Below, piece after piece: positions 42,364 to 50,851 of a stretch of 64,000 nt of DNA. The notes beneath the pieces were generated by a model that was not told the DNA's origin, ran no database searches, and saw only the letters and a program-made list of their open reading frames with translations. The translations under genes were made by a program, and so were the position numbers. The stretch is from assembly GCF_036116635.1 (NCBI RefSeq), contig NZ_CP107995.1:1798001-1862000 (forward strand), given 5' to 3'. The stretch's first letter is position 1. The number at the start of each line of letters is the position of its first letter. This stretch comes from Amycolatopsis sp. NBC_00345. GTDB taxonomy: Bacteria > Actinomycetota > Actinomycetes > Mycobacteriales > Pseudonocardiaceae.

Positions 42364-45207
42364 ATGGAGACGGTAGCGGCCGGGCGGGTGAACCCGCCTC
42401 AGGAAAGCCGGCTCCGCGCGGCGACCGACGTGCCCCGCGGGCCCGGCGCGGTCACACCCCTGGTCGGCCGCGACGCCGAATTCGCCGTGCTGGCCGACGC
42501 GATCAACGCCGCGGCGGCGGGGCGCGGCGGCGGCGTGCTGGTGTGCGGACAGCCGGGGATCGGCAAGTCGCGGCTGGCCGCGGAGGCCGTCGGGCTGGCG
42601 CGGGCCAAGGGGTTCACCGTCGTCGAAGGGCGGGCCGACCCGTTGCTGTCGGGGCTGGCGTACGCGCCGATCGTGCAGGCCTTCCGCGATCACCTGAGCG
42701 CGCCGGCCGGGCTGGGCGCCGAGTCGCCGGAGCTCGGCGTGCTGTTCCCCGGCCTCCGGCCCGAGCCGCCGTCCACCGGGGATCCGGCCTTGCAGCGCAC
42801 CCGGATGTACGAGTCCGTGCTCGCGGTGACCCGGCGGCTCGCCGCCCGGAACCCGGTCCTGCTGTTCCTCGACGACGTGCACTGCGCCGATCGGGGGACG
42901 GTCGAGCTGCTGTACTACATCGGCCGGAACTCGGGGGACCTGCCGGTGGTCGTGCTCGCCTGCTTCCGCTCGGGCGTGGCCAACGAGGCGATCACCGCGA
43001 TGGCGGCGGCGACCCGCCGCGATCCCTCCGGCCGGCTGCTGGAGCTCGCCCCGCTGACCGACCGGGCGGTGAGTGAACTGGTCGGGCACCTGCTGGGTGC
43101 GCCGCCCTCACTCGCCCTGCTGCGGGCGGTGACCTCCCGGGCGTCCGGGATCGCGCTGTTCGCGGTCGCGCTGACCCGGCACCTGGCCACCGGCCGGATG
43201 TCCGGCCCGCTGCCCGAGGTGATCCGGGACGTGGTGCTGGAGCAGGTCGACCTGCTCGGCGACACCGAGCGCCGGCTGCTCGAAGTGGTCGCGGTGGCCG
43301 GGGTGCACGGCCGGGCGCCGGTACTGGGCACGGTCGCCGGGCTGGATTCCCCGGTGCTGCATGCCGCGCTGCGCCGCCTGGTCGGCACGAGGCTGGTCGT
43401 CGAGCACCGGTCCGGGGCCGAGCCGCACTACCAAATCGCGCACCCGCTGTACGCCGAGGCGGTCTACGGCGAACTCGGTGTCGCCGAACGGCGCGCGCTG
43501 CACGCCGCCGTCGGGGTCGCATTGGATGCCACCGGCGAGGGGAGCACGGTGGCGTCCGCGCCGCACTACGCCGCGGGTGGCGACAGTGTTCCTGCGGCCC
43601 GCGCGGTCGAAGTGTTCAGCGACGCCGGGCGGCGGGCGCTGACCGTGGGCGATCTCGACGAGGCCGGCGACTACCTCACGGCCGCCCTGCGCCGGGCCCG
43701 CGGCGCGCGGCCCGAGGCGGTGCCCGCGCTGCTCGTCGACCTCGCCCGGGTGGAGCAGGGGCGAGGCCGGCTCGGCGAGGCCGCCGCGTTGCTGGACGCC
43801 GCGGTCACCCTCGGCGAGCGCCGGGGGCAGGACGCCGAGCGACTGCGGGCCTGGCGGCACCTGCAGGCGCTGCTGGAGGCCGAGCGCGGGAACGTGCAGA
43901 CGGCGGTCGGGCTCGCCAGGGCCAGCGGGCGGCGGCCGGACACGGACCCGCCGATGCGGCTGATGATCCACTGGATCATCGCGCTGCGCGACGTCGACAT
44001 CCCGGAATTGGCGTTGGTGTCCAAGGAACTCGCCGAACTTCCGTCCACACACGACACTCCGGTGGGCCGGGCGGTGGCCGGCCTCGGCGCCGGGGTGCTC
44101 GCCGCGCTTTCCGGCGATCTCGCGACCGCGTCCGCCGAGCTGGCCGGCGCGCTGGAACTGGCGTCGCGCTGCGGCGGCGACGCGCCGCACGTCGCCTTCC
44201 CGATCCGGATGATGCTGAACGGGCTGGCCGCCGTCCGCGGCGACCTCGCCACCGCGATCCGGGTGGCGGACGTCGACAGCACGGCGCCGGTCCGGCTGTG
44301 GCTCCCGGCCGCCACGTGCTACCTGGAAACGATGCTCGCGACCACCCGCTACCTCGCCGGTGACGTGGTTCTGGCACTGTCCCATTTGGACCACGCGGTC
44401 GCCGAGGCCCGCCGGGTCGGCGGCGACCGGCTGGAGAGCCGGACCCTGGCCATGCGGTCGTTCCTGCGGGCCGAGCGGGGCGACCTCGACGGGGCGGACG
44501 CGGACCTGACCGGCGCCCGCCGGCACTACGACCCGGAGCAGGTCGATCTGAAGGACGCGGTCGAGCTGGCCGCGACGGCGCTGGCGCTCCGGCGCGGGGT
44601 GCCGGCCGAGGCCCCGCCGCTCACCGGCACGCTGCCGTTCGGGGACGTCCAGCTCAACTGCCTCCGCACGGCCTTCGCCGGGTATGCCGCGGTCCACGCG
44701 GGTGACCTGGCCGAAGCCGACCGCGTCACCGGCCTGCTCCGCGCGGCCGGGCGTAACGCTCCGGTGCCGGACGCGCTGGCGGACCTGCAGCAGGGGCTCA
44801 CCGCGAGCGCGCGGGGCGCCCGGGCCGAGGCCGCGGAGCTGGTGCGGGGCGCGGTGACCGCGTTGCGCGCCATGGGGATGAAGCTGCTGGCCGCACACGC
44901 GGAGCTCGCACTGGCCGGGCTGGTGCCCCGGTCCGAATCCGCGGAGCCGGCCTCCTCGGCGAGGGCGGTGTTCGACGCGGTGGGCAGCAGCCCGTTCCCG
45001 GCGCGGGGAACGCGGCCCGCCCCACGGGCCGGGGTGCTGACCCGGCGGGAATCCGAGATCACCGCGTTGCTCGGGCAGGGACTGTCGAACGCGGAGATCG
45101 CCGGCCGGCTGTTCCTCAGCGAGCGGACCGTGGAAACCCACCTGCGCAACGTTTATCGCAAGCTCGGCCTCAAGTCGCGGGTCAGCCTGGCCCAGTGGGC
45201 GCGGTGA
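42364..45207 (+). CDS. LAL-family LuxR transcriptional regulator
   Basis: A large ATP-binding regulator of the LuxR family, 947 residues. The N-terminal AAA-type ATPase has Walker A GQPGIGKS (Lys68) and a Walker B-like stretch PVLLFLDDVHCAD. The middle is helical, TPR-like. The C-terminal 65 residues are the LuxR helix-turn-helix (LTRRESEITALLGQGLSNAE, then FLSERTVETHLRNVYRKL). ATG 42364 follows GGGAGG; the frame is open to 42139 without a start signal. It lies just upstream of the eCIS genes and after the RiPP locus. Control of either is possible; the 14 bp between its stop and the first eCIS operator favour a link with eCIS. Confidence 0.93.
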   Translation: METVAAGRVNPPQESRLRAATDVPRGPGAVTPLVGRDAEFAVLADAINAAAAGRGGGVLVCGQPGIGKSRLAAEAVGLARAKGFTVVEGRADPLLSGLAYAPIVQAFRDHLSAPAGLGAESPELGVLFPGLRPEPPSTGDPALQRTRMYESVLAVTRRLAARNPVLLFLDDVHCADRGTVELLYYIGRNSGDLPVVVLACFRSGVANEAITAMAAATRRDPSGRLLELAPLTDRAVSELVGHLLGAPPSLALLRAVTSRASGIALFAVALTRHLATGRMSGPLPEVIRDVVLEQVDLLGDTERRLLEVVAVAGVHGRAPVLGTVAGLDSPVLHAALRRLVGTRLVVEHRSGAEPHYQIAHPLYAEAVYGELGVAERRALHAAVGVALDATGEGSTVASAPHYAAGGDSVPAARAVEVFSDAGRRALTVGDLDEAGDYLTAALRRARGARPEAVPALLVDLARVEQGRGRLGEAAALLDAAVTLGERRGQDAERLRAWRHLQALLEAERGNVQTAVGLARASGRRPDTDPPMRLMIHWIIALRDVDIPELALVSKELAELPSTHDTPVGRAVAGLGAGVLAALSGDLATASAELAGALELASRCGGDAPHVAFPIRMMLNGLAAVRGDLATAIRVADVDSTAPVRLWLPAATCYLETMLATTRYLAGDVVLALSHLDHAVAEARRVGGDRLESRTLAMRSFLRAERGDLDGADADLTGARRHYDPEQVDLKDAVELAATALALRRGVPAEAPPLTGTLPFGDVQLNCLRTAFAGYAAVHAGDLAEADRVTGLLRAAGRNAPVPDALADLQQGLTASARGARAEAAELVRGAVTALRAMGMKLLAAHAELALAGLVPRSESAEPASSARAVFDAVGSSPFPARGTRPAPRAGVLTRRESEITALLGQGLSNAEIAGRLFLSERTVETHLRNVYRKLGLKSRVSLAQWAR

Positions 45208-45220
45208 CCCGGCGCCGGCG

Positions 45221-45252
45221 GTGACGCGGCGGTGACGGCCCCCGGCCACACT
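45221..45252 (+). promoter_or_regulatory. eCIS operator/promoter, copy A
   Basis: Direct repeats GTGACGC (45221) and GTGACGG (45232) are 11 bp apart; 8 bp later comes CACACT (45247-45252), a weak -10. The same layout occurs before 47661 and 47934. Copies A and B also share ACTGCT at the same offset. It lies 36 bp before the DUF4157 gene. SARP binding is inferred from geometry. Confidence 0.6.
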
Positions 45253-45287
45253 GCTGGGCGGCGGGCCGGCGACCGGGAGGGCTCTCG

Positions 45288-46751
45288 ATGGAACACGTGC
45301 GTGCGGCCCGGGAGCCGGCGCGGCCGGTCCGGGACGAGGTGCCGGGCGGCGGACGGCCACTCGAGCCGGAGGTCCGGCAGTTCATGGAGGGACGGTTCGG
45401 GCAGGACTTCAGCCGGGTGCGGGTGCATACGGACCGGCCCGCGGCCGAGTCGGCGGCCGCGCTGGGCGCGAAGGCCTACACGGTGGGCGAGGGCGTGGTG
45501 TTCGGCGCGGGCGAGTACCGCCCGGGGACCGGCGACGGCCGCCGTTCGCTCGCCCACGAACTCGCCCACGTCGTGCAGCAGCGCCGCGGCGGTCCGCCGG
45601 CACCGGGCTTCGCCGCCGGGCACGGGCTCGACCGGGCGGCCGACACGGCGGCGGACGCGGTTGTCGGAACCGGCGCCGGACCGGTGCCGGTTTCCGGGGC
45701 CAGCGCCCGCGGCGTCGCCCGGCAGGCCGATCCGGGCGCGAACACCCGGGCGGTGCTCGGGCAGCTCCCGCCGTGGGCCACCGCCGTCGCGCGGCGGGTG
45801 GTCCAGGGGCCGGTGCCGGTACTGCGGCTGATCGGCTGGGAGGTGACCGGCGTCGCGATCGGGTTCCGGCTGTCCGGCACCGTCGGCGCGGGGCCCGGCG
45901 TCGGCGGCGGGCAGGACACGATGTTCTTCGTCAACGTCGAGTCCGGCGAGCTGACCGGAGACGTCTTCGGCTACGGCGAGCTGGGCGTCGGGGCGGTCGC
46001 CGGGGCCGCCGGCGGGGTGGTCGTCGCGTTCCGGCTCGGTCCGATGGGCAAGGCGGGCAACGTTTCCGGCGCGTACGCGGGCGGCAGCGTGGGCGGCTCG
46101 GTGCAGCTGCTCGCGGGGGCGGGCTTCTCGGTCAGCACCGGTCTCCTGTCCGGGGAAGAGGGCTGGGTGGCGGCCGCGTTCAGCTTCGGCGCGGAGGCCG
46201 GGATGAAGTTCTCCGGCACCTACGGGGTCAGTGCCTCCGACACCGTCACGCCGGCGGTCCTGGACTGGGCCGGCGGGTTCACCGCGAAGCTCGCGGCCGG
46301 TGCCCGCGCCGCCGGCGAGATCGGCCACGGCGTCGGTGACGCGGCGGGGCGGGCTTTGGGCGGCGTCGTCACCATCCTCGATCCGGACAGCTGGAACCTC
46401 GCCGGGTACACCCCGGTCGAGCAGCGGGCCTGGCGGGAACTCGGCGGCTCCCTGAAACGGGTTGTCCTCGCCACCGGCCTGGAGCGGTTCCTCGCGGACG
46501 AGGCGCGGGGCGTTTCGGTGTCCGAGCGGATCGCGGGCATCGGCGACGTCGGCGTGCTGTTCCGGGTCACCGAGGCAGTCAACGCCCGGTACCGCCGGAT
46601 GACCGGCGCGGCACTGGCGCCCGGCGAGCAGATCTGGCCCGCCGACGCGTTCACCGTCCGCACCTACCTCCAGTTCCTCTCCTTCGCGCGGGACCAGCGC
46701 CTGCTGTCGGTCGCCCCGCGCCCCCGCGGGCCGGCGAAAGTTACGTGGTAG
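45288..46751 (+). CDS. eCIS-associated DUF4157 protein, putative effector
   Basis: 487 residues. The N-terminus (about 24-100) is the DUF4157 domain that marks eCIS loci, with LEPEVRQFMEGRFG, RVHTDRPAAE, KAYTVGEGVVFG and the zinc-protease motif HELAH (90-94). In other systems DUF4157 proteins are cargo or help load cargo into the tube (general knowledge). Residues about 165-350 form a Gly-rich stretch of alternating hydrophobic residues resembling beta-barrel or membrane-inserting segments, for which no known domain was recognised. The last 100 residues are helical. GGAGG precedes ATG 45288. Being first in the locus behind its own operator, it may be the main effector. Confidence 0.8.
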   Translation: MEHVRAAREPARPVRDEVPGGGRPLEPEVRQFMEGRFGQDFSRVRVHTDRPAAESAAALGAKAYTVGEGVVFGAGEYRPGTGDGRRSLAHELAHVVQQRRGGPPAPGFAAGHGLDRAADTAADAVVGTGAGPVPVSGASARGVARQADPGANTRAVLGQLPPWATAVARRVVQGPVPVLRLIGWEVTGVAIGFRLSGTVGAGPGVGGGQDTMFFVNVESGELTGDVFGYGELGVGAVAGAAGGVVVAFRLGPMGKAGNVSGAYAGGSVGGSVQLLAGAGFSVSTGLLSGEEGWVAAAFSFGAEAGMKFSGTYGVSASDTVTPAVLDWAGGFTAKLAAGARAAGEIGHGVGDAAGRALGGVVTILDPDSWNLAGYTPVEQRAWRELGGSLKRVVLATGLERFLADEARGVSVSERIAGIGDVGVLFRVTEAVNARYRRMTGAALAPGEQIWPADAFTVRTYLQFLSFARDQRLLSVAPRPRGPAKVTW

Positions 46752-46786
46752 CACGGATGGCGCCGCGCGGGGTGCGACCGAGATCA

Positions 46787-46805
46787 TCCGATACGCGTTA
46801 TCGGA
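46787..46805. promoter_or_regulatory. Palindrome upstream of the small SARP gene
   Basis: TCCGATA (46787-46793) and TATCGGA (46799-46805) are perfect inverses around CGCGT. GGGGTTGA then occurs twice in tandem before the ribosome binding site (GGGGGAG). The element could be an operator for the SARP gene or a short terminator for the DUF4157 gene. The GTGACG repeat is absent here. Confidence 0.45.
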
Positions 46806-46830
46806 GGGGTTGAGGGGTTGAGGGGGAGAC

Positions 46831-47607
46831 GTGGGTGCACAGGGGCTCGTGGCGAGACCGACGCCGCGACAACAGGGGATAGCAGAACAGAGCACCGGGC
46901 CGGATGACGCCCTCGTGCTGCGGATGCTGCCCGCGTTCGCGGTCCGTGAAGCGGAAAACGATCTTCCGTTGTCCAGGGCCGCGCAACGGCTGGTGGTGTT
47001 CCTCGCGTTGCGCGATCGCCCGGTGCGGCGGGCCGAGGCCGCGCATGTGCTGTGGGGGGAAGTCTCGGGGGAACAGAGCGCCGGGAGCCTGCGGACGACG
47101 CTGTGGCGCGTCGGGCAGGTCCACCGCGGTCTGGTCGGGGTGACGCCGGAGTGGCTTTCGCTGGCCGGCCCGGTCGCGGTCGACGTGCGGGCGGCGTTCG
47201 ACCTGGCGCGGTCGCTGACGACGACGGGCGAGCTGCCGGCGGACTGCGCGCCGGTCACCGCGCTGCTGTCCACCGACCTGCTGCCGGATTGGTGCGACGA
47301 CTGGCTGTTCGTCTTCCGGGAGCGCTGGCGCCAGCTGCGGCTCCACACGCTCGAACGCCTCGCCGAACGCCTTGCCGCGAAAGGACGTTTCGTGGAGGCG
47401 GTGGACGCCGCACTGACCGCGGTGGAGGGCGAGCCTCTTCGCGAGAGCGCGCACCGCAGCCTGATCCGGGTCCACCTGCTCGAGGGCAACCACGGTGAAG
47501 CGGTGCGGGTCTACCGGGCGCTGGTCGAGCTTCTGCGGACTGAACTCGGCGTCGCGCCCAGCCCGGGCGCGCGGGCACTGCTGGGCCAGATCCAGCGGGC
47601 CCGGTAA
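46831..47607 (+). CDS. Small SARP-type transcriptional activator of the eCIS locus
   Basis: 258 residues: only the DNA-binding and BTAD domains of a SARP, without ATPase or TPR parts. The winged helix is SRAAQRLVVFLALRDRPVRR followed by AAHVLW and SLRTTLWRVG. The BTAD carries ERLAERLAAKGRFVEAVDAA and ends LRTELGVAPSPGARALL. GTG 46831 follows GGGGGAG. Three promoters around it (45221, 47622, 47865) carry GTGACG repeats at 11-bp spacing, 8 bp from a -10-like box, which is the expected SARP site. It therefore probably activates the DUF4157 gene, the 72-residue gene and the structural operon. Confidence 0.85.
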   Translation: MGAQGLVARPTPRQQGIAEQSTGPDDALVLRMLPAFAVREAENDLPLSRAAQRLVVFLALRDRPVRRAEAAHVLWGEVSGEQSAGSLRTTLWRVGQVHRGLVGVTPEWLSLAGPVAVDVRAAFDLARSLTTTGELPADCAPVTALLSTDLLPDWCDDWLFVFRERWRQLRLHTLERLAERLAAKGRFVEAVDAALTAVEGEPLRESAHRSLIRVHLLEGNHGEAVRVYRALVELLRTELGVAPSPGARALLGQIQRAR

Positions 47608-47621
47608 CCGTTGCGGGAACA

Positions 47622-47653
47622 GTGACGCCGCGGTGACGGCGGACCGCTGTACT
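47622..47653 (+). promoter_or_regulatory. eCIS operator/promoter, copy B (leaderless layout)
   Basis: GTGACGC (47622) and GTGACGG (47633) are 11 bp apart. After exactly 8 bp comes TGTACT (47648-47653), itself 7 bp before ATG 47661. That places transcription start at or next to the ATG, and no ribosome binding site is present, so the mRNA is probably leaderless. Confidence 0.6.
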
Positions 47654-47660
47654 GCTCGAC

Positions 47661-47879
47661 ATGTCGGGTGATGCCACGGAGCAGGTCGCTCTGCACCTCA
47701 TGCGGGCGTGGCGCACGCCCGACGGTCTGCTGTGGATCCGGGTCATGAGCACGACGGACGTGAACGCCGAAGAGGTGACCGCGGCGCTCGTGACCTCCAG
47801 AGAACAGGTCCTGGCCTCGGCGGAAGCCTGGCTGCGGGCGATCTCCGGCGGCGGTGCGCCCGATGTGACGCCGCGGTGA
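47661..47879 (+). CDS. Small conserved-type eCIS-locus protein
   Basis: 72 residues, acidic, predicted alpha/beta (QVALHLMRAWRTPDGLLWIRV, then a helical half). No family is recognised and there is no signal peptide. ATG 47661 has no ribosome binding site, and a -10-like TGTACT sits 7 bp upstream, so a leaderless transcript is likely. The end of the coding sequence (VTPR and stop) is formed by the third GTGACG operator, so coding and regulatory functions overlap. Position next to the sheath gene suggests a structural accessory or regulatory role. Confidence 0.65.
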   Translation: MSGDATEQVALHLMRAWRTPDGLLWIRVMSTTDVNAEEVTAALVTSREQVLASAEAWLRAISGGGAPDVTPR

Positions 47880-47896
47880 CGCGACCACGGAAAGCT
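47865..47896 (+). promoter_or_regulatory. eCIS operator/promoter, copy C, before the sheath gene
   Basis: GTGACGC occurs at 47865 and 47876, 11 bp apart. After 8 bp follows AAAGCT (47891-47896), a weak -10. A leader of about 31 nt with GGGAG reaches the sheath ATG 47934. The repeats overlap the last codons and stop of the preceding gene. This is the probable promoter of the structural operon. Confidence 0.55.
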
Positions 47897-47933
47897 GACG
47901 ATCACGGCCGGAAAGCCGCGGAGGGAGACGGCC

Positions 47934-49589
47934 ATGCCTATCACGCCCACTTACCCGGGTGTCTACATCGACGAGCTGCCGAGTGCGGTTCGCACCATTG
48001 TCGGGGTGCCCACCTCGACGGCGGCGTTCCTCGGCACCGCGCCGCGCGGGGCAGTCGACAAGCCGGTGCACATCACCAGCTGGGAGGACTACGAGCAGGA
48101 GTTCGGCGGGCTCGACGCCGGCACCGACCTGGCGTACGCGGTCTACCAGTTCTATGCCAACGGCGGCAGTGAGGCCGAGATCGTCCGGGTGGTGCGGAAG
48201 GACGGCACCCCGCTGCCGGCCGTGGTCGACGCGGCGGCCGTCGCGGGTGCGGCGCCGGATGCCGCCCCGGCGCCGGAGACTGCCGCCGTGCTCGCCGTCG
48301 CGGCGTCGATCACGCTGGCCGGCGGCGTGAAGCTGTTCGCGGCCAGTCCCGGAATCTGGGCCAACGACAACACCCTGCGGGCCCGGGTGGACTACGACAC
48401 CGCACTGGACCCGGACAACAAGCTCTACAACCTCACCATCCGGGACGCGAAGACCGGCGTCACCGAGCAGTACCTGAATGTCAGCAAGGACCGCGCGGCT
48501 TCGCGGGCGCTGAAGAACGTGCTCGCGTCCTCGAGCCTGATCGGCTCGGCGGAGGGTGACGACCAGCGGCCCGCCGCGCACGCCGACGTCACCGACGGCT
48601 CCGACCCGTTCCCGGACGACCAAAAGGGCCAGAACCTGTACACGGCCGCGAGCGGCGGGCTCGACGGCTCGGCGCCGAGCCACAAGGACTACCTCGGCGA
48701 CCAGGAAGCCAAGACCGGGCTGTACGCGCTGCTGAACGCGGACATCTTCAACATGCTCTGCCTGCCGGGCGAGCCGGGCCTGATCAGCGGCGCGAACATC
48801 CTGACCGAGGCGATGGCGTTCTGCGTCGAACGCCGGGCGATGCTGATCGTCGATCCCGACCCGGACTGGAAGACGGTCGCCCACGTCACCGCCGCGGTGC
48901 GGCACACGGGCCCGGTCTTCGTCCTGAACGACGACAACGCCAAGAACGCCGCGCTCTACTTCCCGCAGATCGTGCTGCCGGACGTGAACCAGGAGAACGC
49001 GCCGCGCAAGTTCCCGCCGTGCGGGGTGCTCGCCGGGATCTGGGCCCGCACCGACGTGCAGCGCGGGGTGTGGAAGGCCCCGGCCGGCACCGAGGCCACG
49101 CTCAGCGGCGTCACCGACCTCACGGTTCCGTTGACCGACAAGCAGAACGGCGTGCTCAACCCGCTCGGGGTCAACTGCCTGCGCGGCCTTCCCGTGGTGG
49201 GCAACGTGGTCTGGGGCGCGCGGACCCAGCGCGGCGCGGACGTGCTGGCGAACCAGTGGAAGTACCTGCCGGTGCGGCGCCTGGCCCTGTACCTCGAAGA
49301 GAGCCTCTACCGCGGCACGCAGTGGGTGGTGTTCGAACCGAACGACGAGCCGCTGTGGTCCTCGATCCGGCTGAACGTCGGCGCGTTCATGAACACCCTG
49401 TTCCGGCAGGGCGCGTTCCAGGGCCGCACACCGAAAGAGGCCTACGTCGTCAAGTGCGACGCCACGAACAACCCGCAGAACGACATCGACCGGGGGATCG
49501 TGAACATCCTCGTCGGGTTCGCCCCGTTGAAGCCCGCGGAGTTCGTGCTCATCCACATCCAGCAGCTCGCCGGCGCGATTCAGGTCTAG
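47934..49589 (+). CDS. eCIS contractile sheath protein
   Basis: 551 residues of the phage tail sheath family. The N-terminus TPTYPGVYIDELPSAVRTI and TSTAAFLGTAPRG is the classic sheath opening, and the C-terminus (LRLNVGAFM-type helix region and FAPLKPAEFVLIHIQQ) is the conserved inner domain. Rings of this protein surround the inner tube and shorten on firing. Only one sheath gene is seen, unlike the three in Serratia Afp or Photorhabdus PVC. Residues about 85-130 (Ala-rich) may be a surface insertion. GGGAG precedes ATG 47934, and the tube gene follows after 13 bp. Confidence 0.95.
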   Translation: MPITPTYPGVYIDELPSAVRTIVGVPTSTAAFLGTAPRGAVDKPVHITSWEDYEQEFGGLDAGTDLAYAVYQFYANGGSEAEIVRVVRKDGTPLPAVVDAAAVAGAAPDAAPAPETAAVLAVAASITLAGGVKLFAASPGIWANDNTLRARVDYDTALDPDNKLYNLTIRDAKTGVTEQYLNVSKDRAASRALKNVLASSSLIGSAEGDDQRPAAHADVTDGSDPFPDDQKGQNLYTAASGGLDGSAPSHKDYLGDQEAKTGLYALLNADIFNMLCLPGEPGLISGANILTEAMAFCVERRAMLIVDPDPDWKTVAHVTAAVRHTGPVFVLNDDNAKNAALYFPQIVLPDVNQENAPRKFPPCGVLAGIWARTDVQRGVWKAPAGTEATLSGVTDLTVPLTDKQNGVLNPLGVNCLRGLPVVGNVVWGARTQRGADVLANQWKYLPVRRLALYLEESLYRGTQWVVFEPNDEPLWSSIRLNVGAFMNTLFRQGAFQGRTPKEAYVVKCDATNNPQNDIDRGIVNILVGFAPLKPAEFVLIHIQQLAGAIQV

Positions 49590-49602
49590 GAGACAGCCAG
49601 CC

Positions 49603-50124
49603 ATGTCCGACAGCAAGACGAAACGGCGTGATCCGTACAAGAACTTCCGGTTCCGGGTGAAGTTCAGCGGTGAGGAGTACATGCTCGGGGTCAGCAAGGT
49701 CACCGGGTTCAAGCGGTCCACCGAGGTGATCAAGCACCGCTCCGGCGGCGACCCGGCGACGAGCTTCAAGCTGCCCGGCCGCACCGAGTACGACCCGATC
49801 ACGCTCGAACGCGGCGTGACCGTGGACAAGGCGTTCGAGCAGTGGGCGAACCGGGTGTGGAGCTTCACGAACTCCGGCGGCGGCCTGGAGACCTCGCTGA
49901 AGGACTTCCGCCGCGACCTCATCGTCGACGTGTTCAACGAGGGTGGCCAGAAAGTACTGTCCTACCAGGTCTACAACTGCTGGGTCTCGGAGTGGCAGCC
50001 GGTGTCCGATCTGGACTCGAACGCCAACGCCGTGGCCGTGCAGCACATCAAGGTGGAGAACGAGGGCTGGGTGGCCGAAGACCTGCCCGAGCCCGAGGAC
50101 GTCTCCTTCGAAGACCCGGCGTGA
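49603..50124 (+). CDS. eCIS inner tube protein (T4 gp19-like)
   Basis: 173 residues of the phage T4-like tube family. It opens DPYKNFRFRVKFSGEEYMLG, followed by VSKVTGFKRSTEVIKHRSGG and the ITLERGVTVDKAFEQW motif typical of tube monomers. The C-terminus has YNCWVSEWQPVSDLD. It stacks as hexamers to form the rigid tube that carries or delivers cargo. ATG 49603 lies 13 bp after the sheath stop, with GGAGAC as ribosome binding site. Only one tube gene is present in the window. Confidence 0.95.
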   Translation: MSDSKTKRRDPYKNFRFRVKFSGEEYMLGVSKVTGFKRSTEVIKHRSGGDPATSFKLPGRTEYDPITLERGVTVDKAFEQWANRVWSFTNSGGGLETSLKDFRRDLIVDVFNEGGQKVLSYQVYNCWVSEWQPVSDLDSNANAVAVQHIKVENEGWVAEDLPEPEDVSFEDPA

Positions 50125-50128
50125 CGCG

Positions 50129-50851
50129 GTGGCCGCGCTCACCGAAGCCGCGCTGCTGGGCACCTGGGAGGCGGCGCTGGGGCTCGGCGCGGTGCGGCGG
50201 GCGCTGACGCTGGCGGTCGCGGGCGGGGCGGAGCCGGCCACGGTGGCCGACCTCGCCGTCGGCCACCGGGACGGTTTCCTGCTGGCCCTGCGGGAAAACT
50301 GGTTCGGGCCGGGGTGGTCCGGCCTGGTGACCTGCCCGGCCTGCGCCGAGGAACTCGAGCTGGAACTGTCCGATGAGGACGTCCGGGCGGTCCCGCCGGC
50401 CGGGGCCTCCGCGATGGTGGCCGCCGGCGGGTACGAGGTGGAGTTCCGGCCGGTCACCAGCCGGGACCTGCTGGCGATCCGGCGTGAGGCCCCGGACGCG
50501 CGGCGGCGGCTGCTGGAACGGTGTGTGGTCGCCGCCCGGTCCGAGGGCCGGGAGGTGCCCGCGCCGGAGCTGCCGGACGCCGTGCTGGCCGCCCTCCCGG
50601 ACGCACTGTCCACTGAGGATCCGCAGGCGGACGTCCGGCTGGGCCTGGACTGCGCGGCCTGCGGCCACCACTGGGCGGCACCGTTCGACATCGGCGCCTA
50701 CCTGTGGACGGAGCTGGACGTCTACGCCCGGCGGCTGCTGCACGAGGTGCACGCGCTCGCGCTCGGCTACGGCTGGTCGGAGAGCGAAGTGCTCGCCGTG
50801 AGCCCGGTCCGGCGGCGGTACTACCTGGAACTCGCGGGGAGCGTGGGGTGA
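50129..50851 (+). CDS. T4-type baseplate hub assembly chaperone-like protein with zinc ribbon
   Basis: 240 residues. It starts at GTG 50129, 4 bp after the tube stop; the frame is open further upstream but overlaps the tube gene. The fold resembles the T4 baseplate hub assembly chaperone family found in eCIS loci: LLGTWEAALGLGAVRRALT, LRENWFGPGW, and two CxxC pairs (CPAC near residue 71, CAAC near 175) that could bind zinc. The C-terminal YAWSESEVL-like segment (YGWSESEVLAVSPVRRRYY) is also typical. It probably helps assemble the baseplate. The family assignment is from motif memory. Confidence 0.75.
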   Translation: MAALTEAALLGTWEAALGLGAVRRALTLAVAGGAEPATVADLAVGHRDGFLLALRENWFGPGWSGLVTCPACAEELELELSDEDVRAVPPAGASAMVAAGGYEVEFRPVTSRDLLAIRREAPDARRRLLERCVVAARSEGREVPAPELPDAVLAALPDALSTEDPQADVRLGLDCAACGHHWAAPFDIGAYLWTELDVYARRLLHEVHALALGYGWSESEVLAVSPVRRRYYLELAGSVG

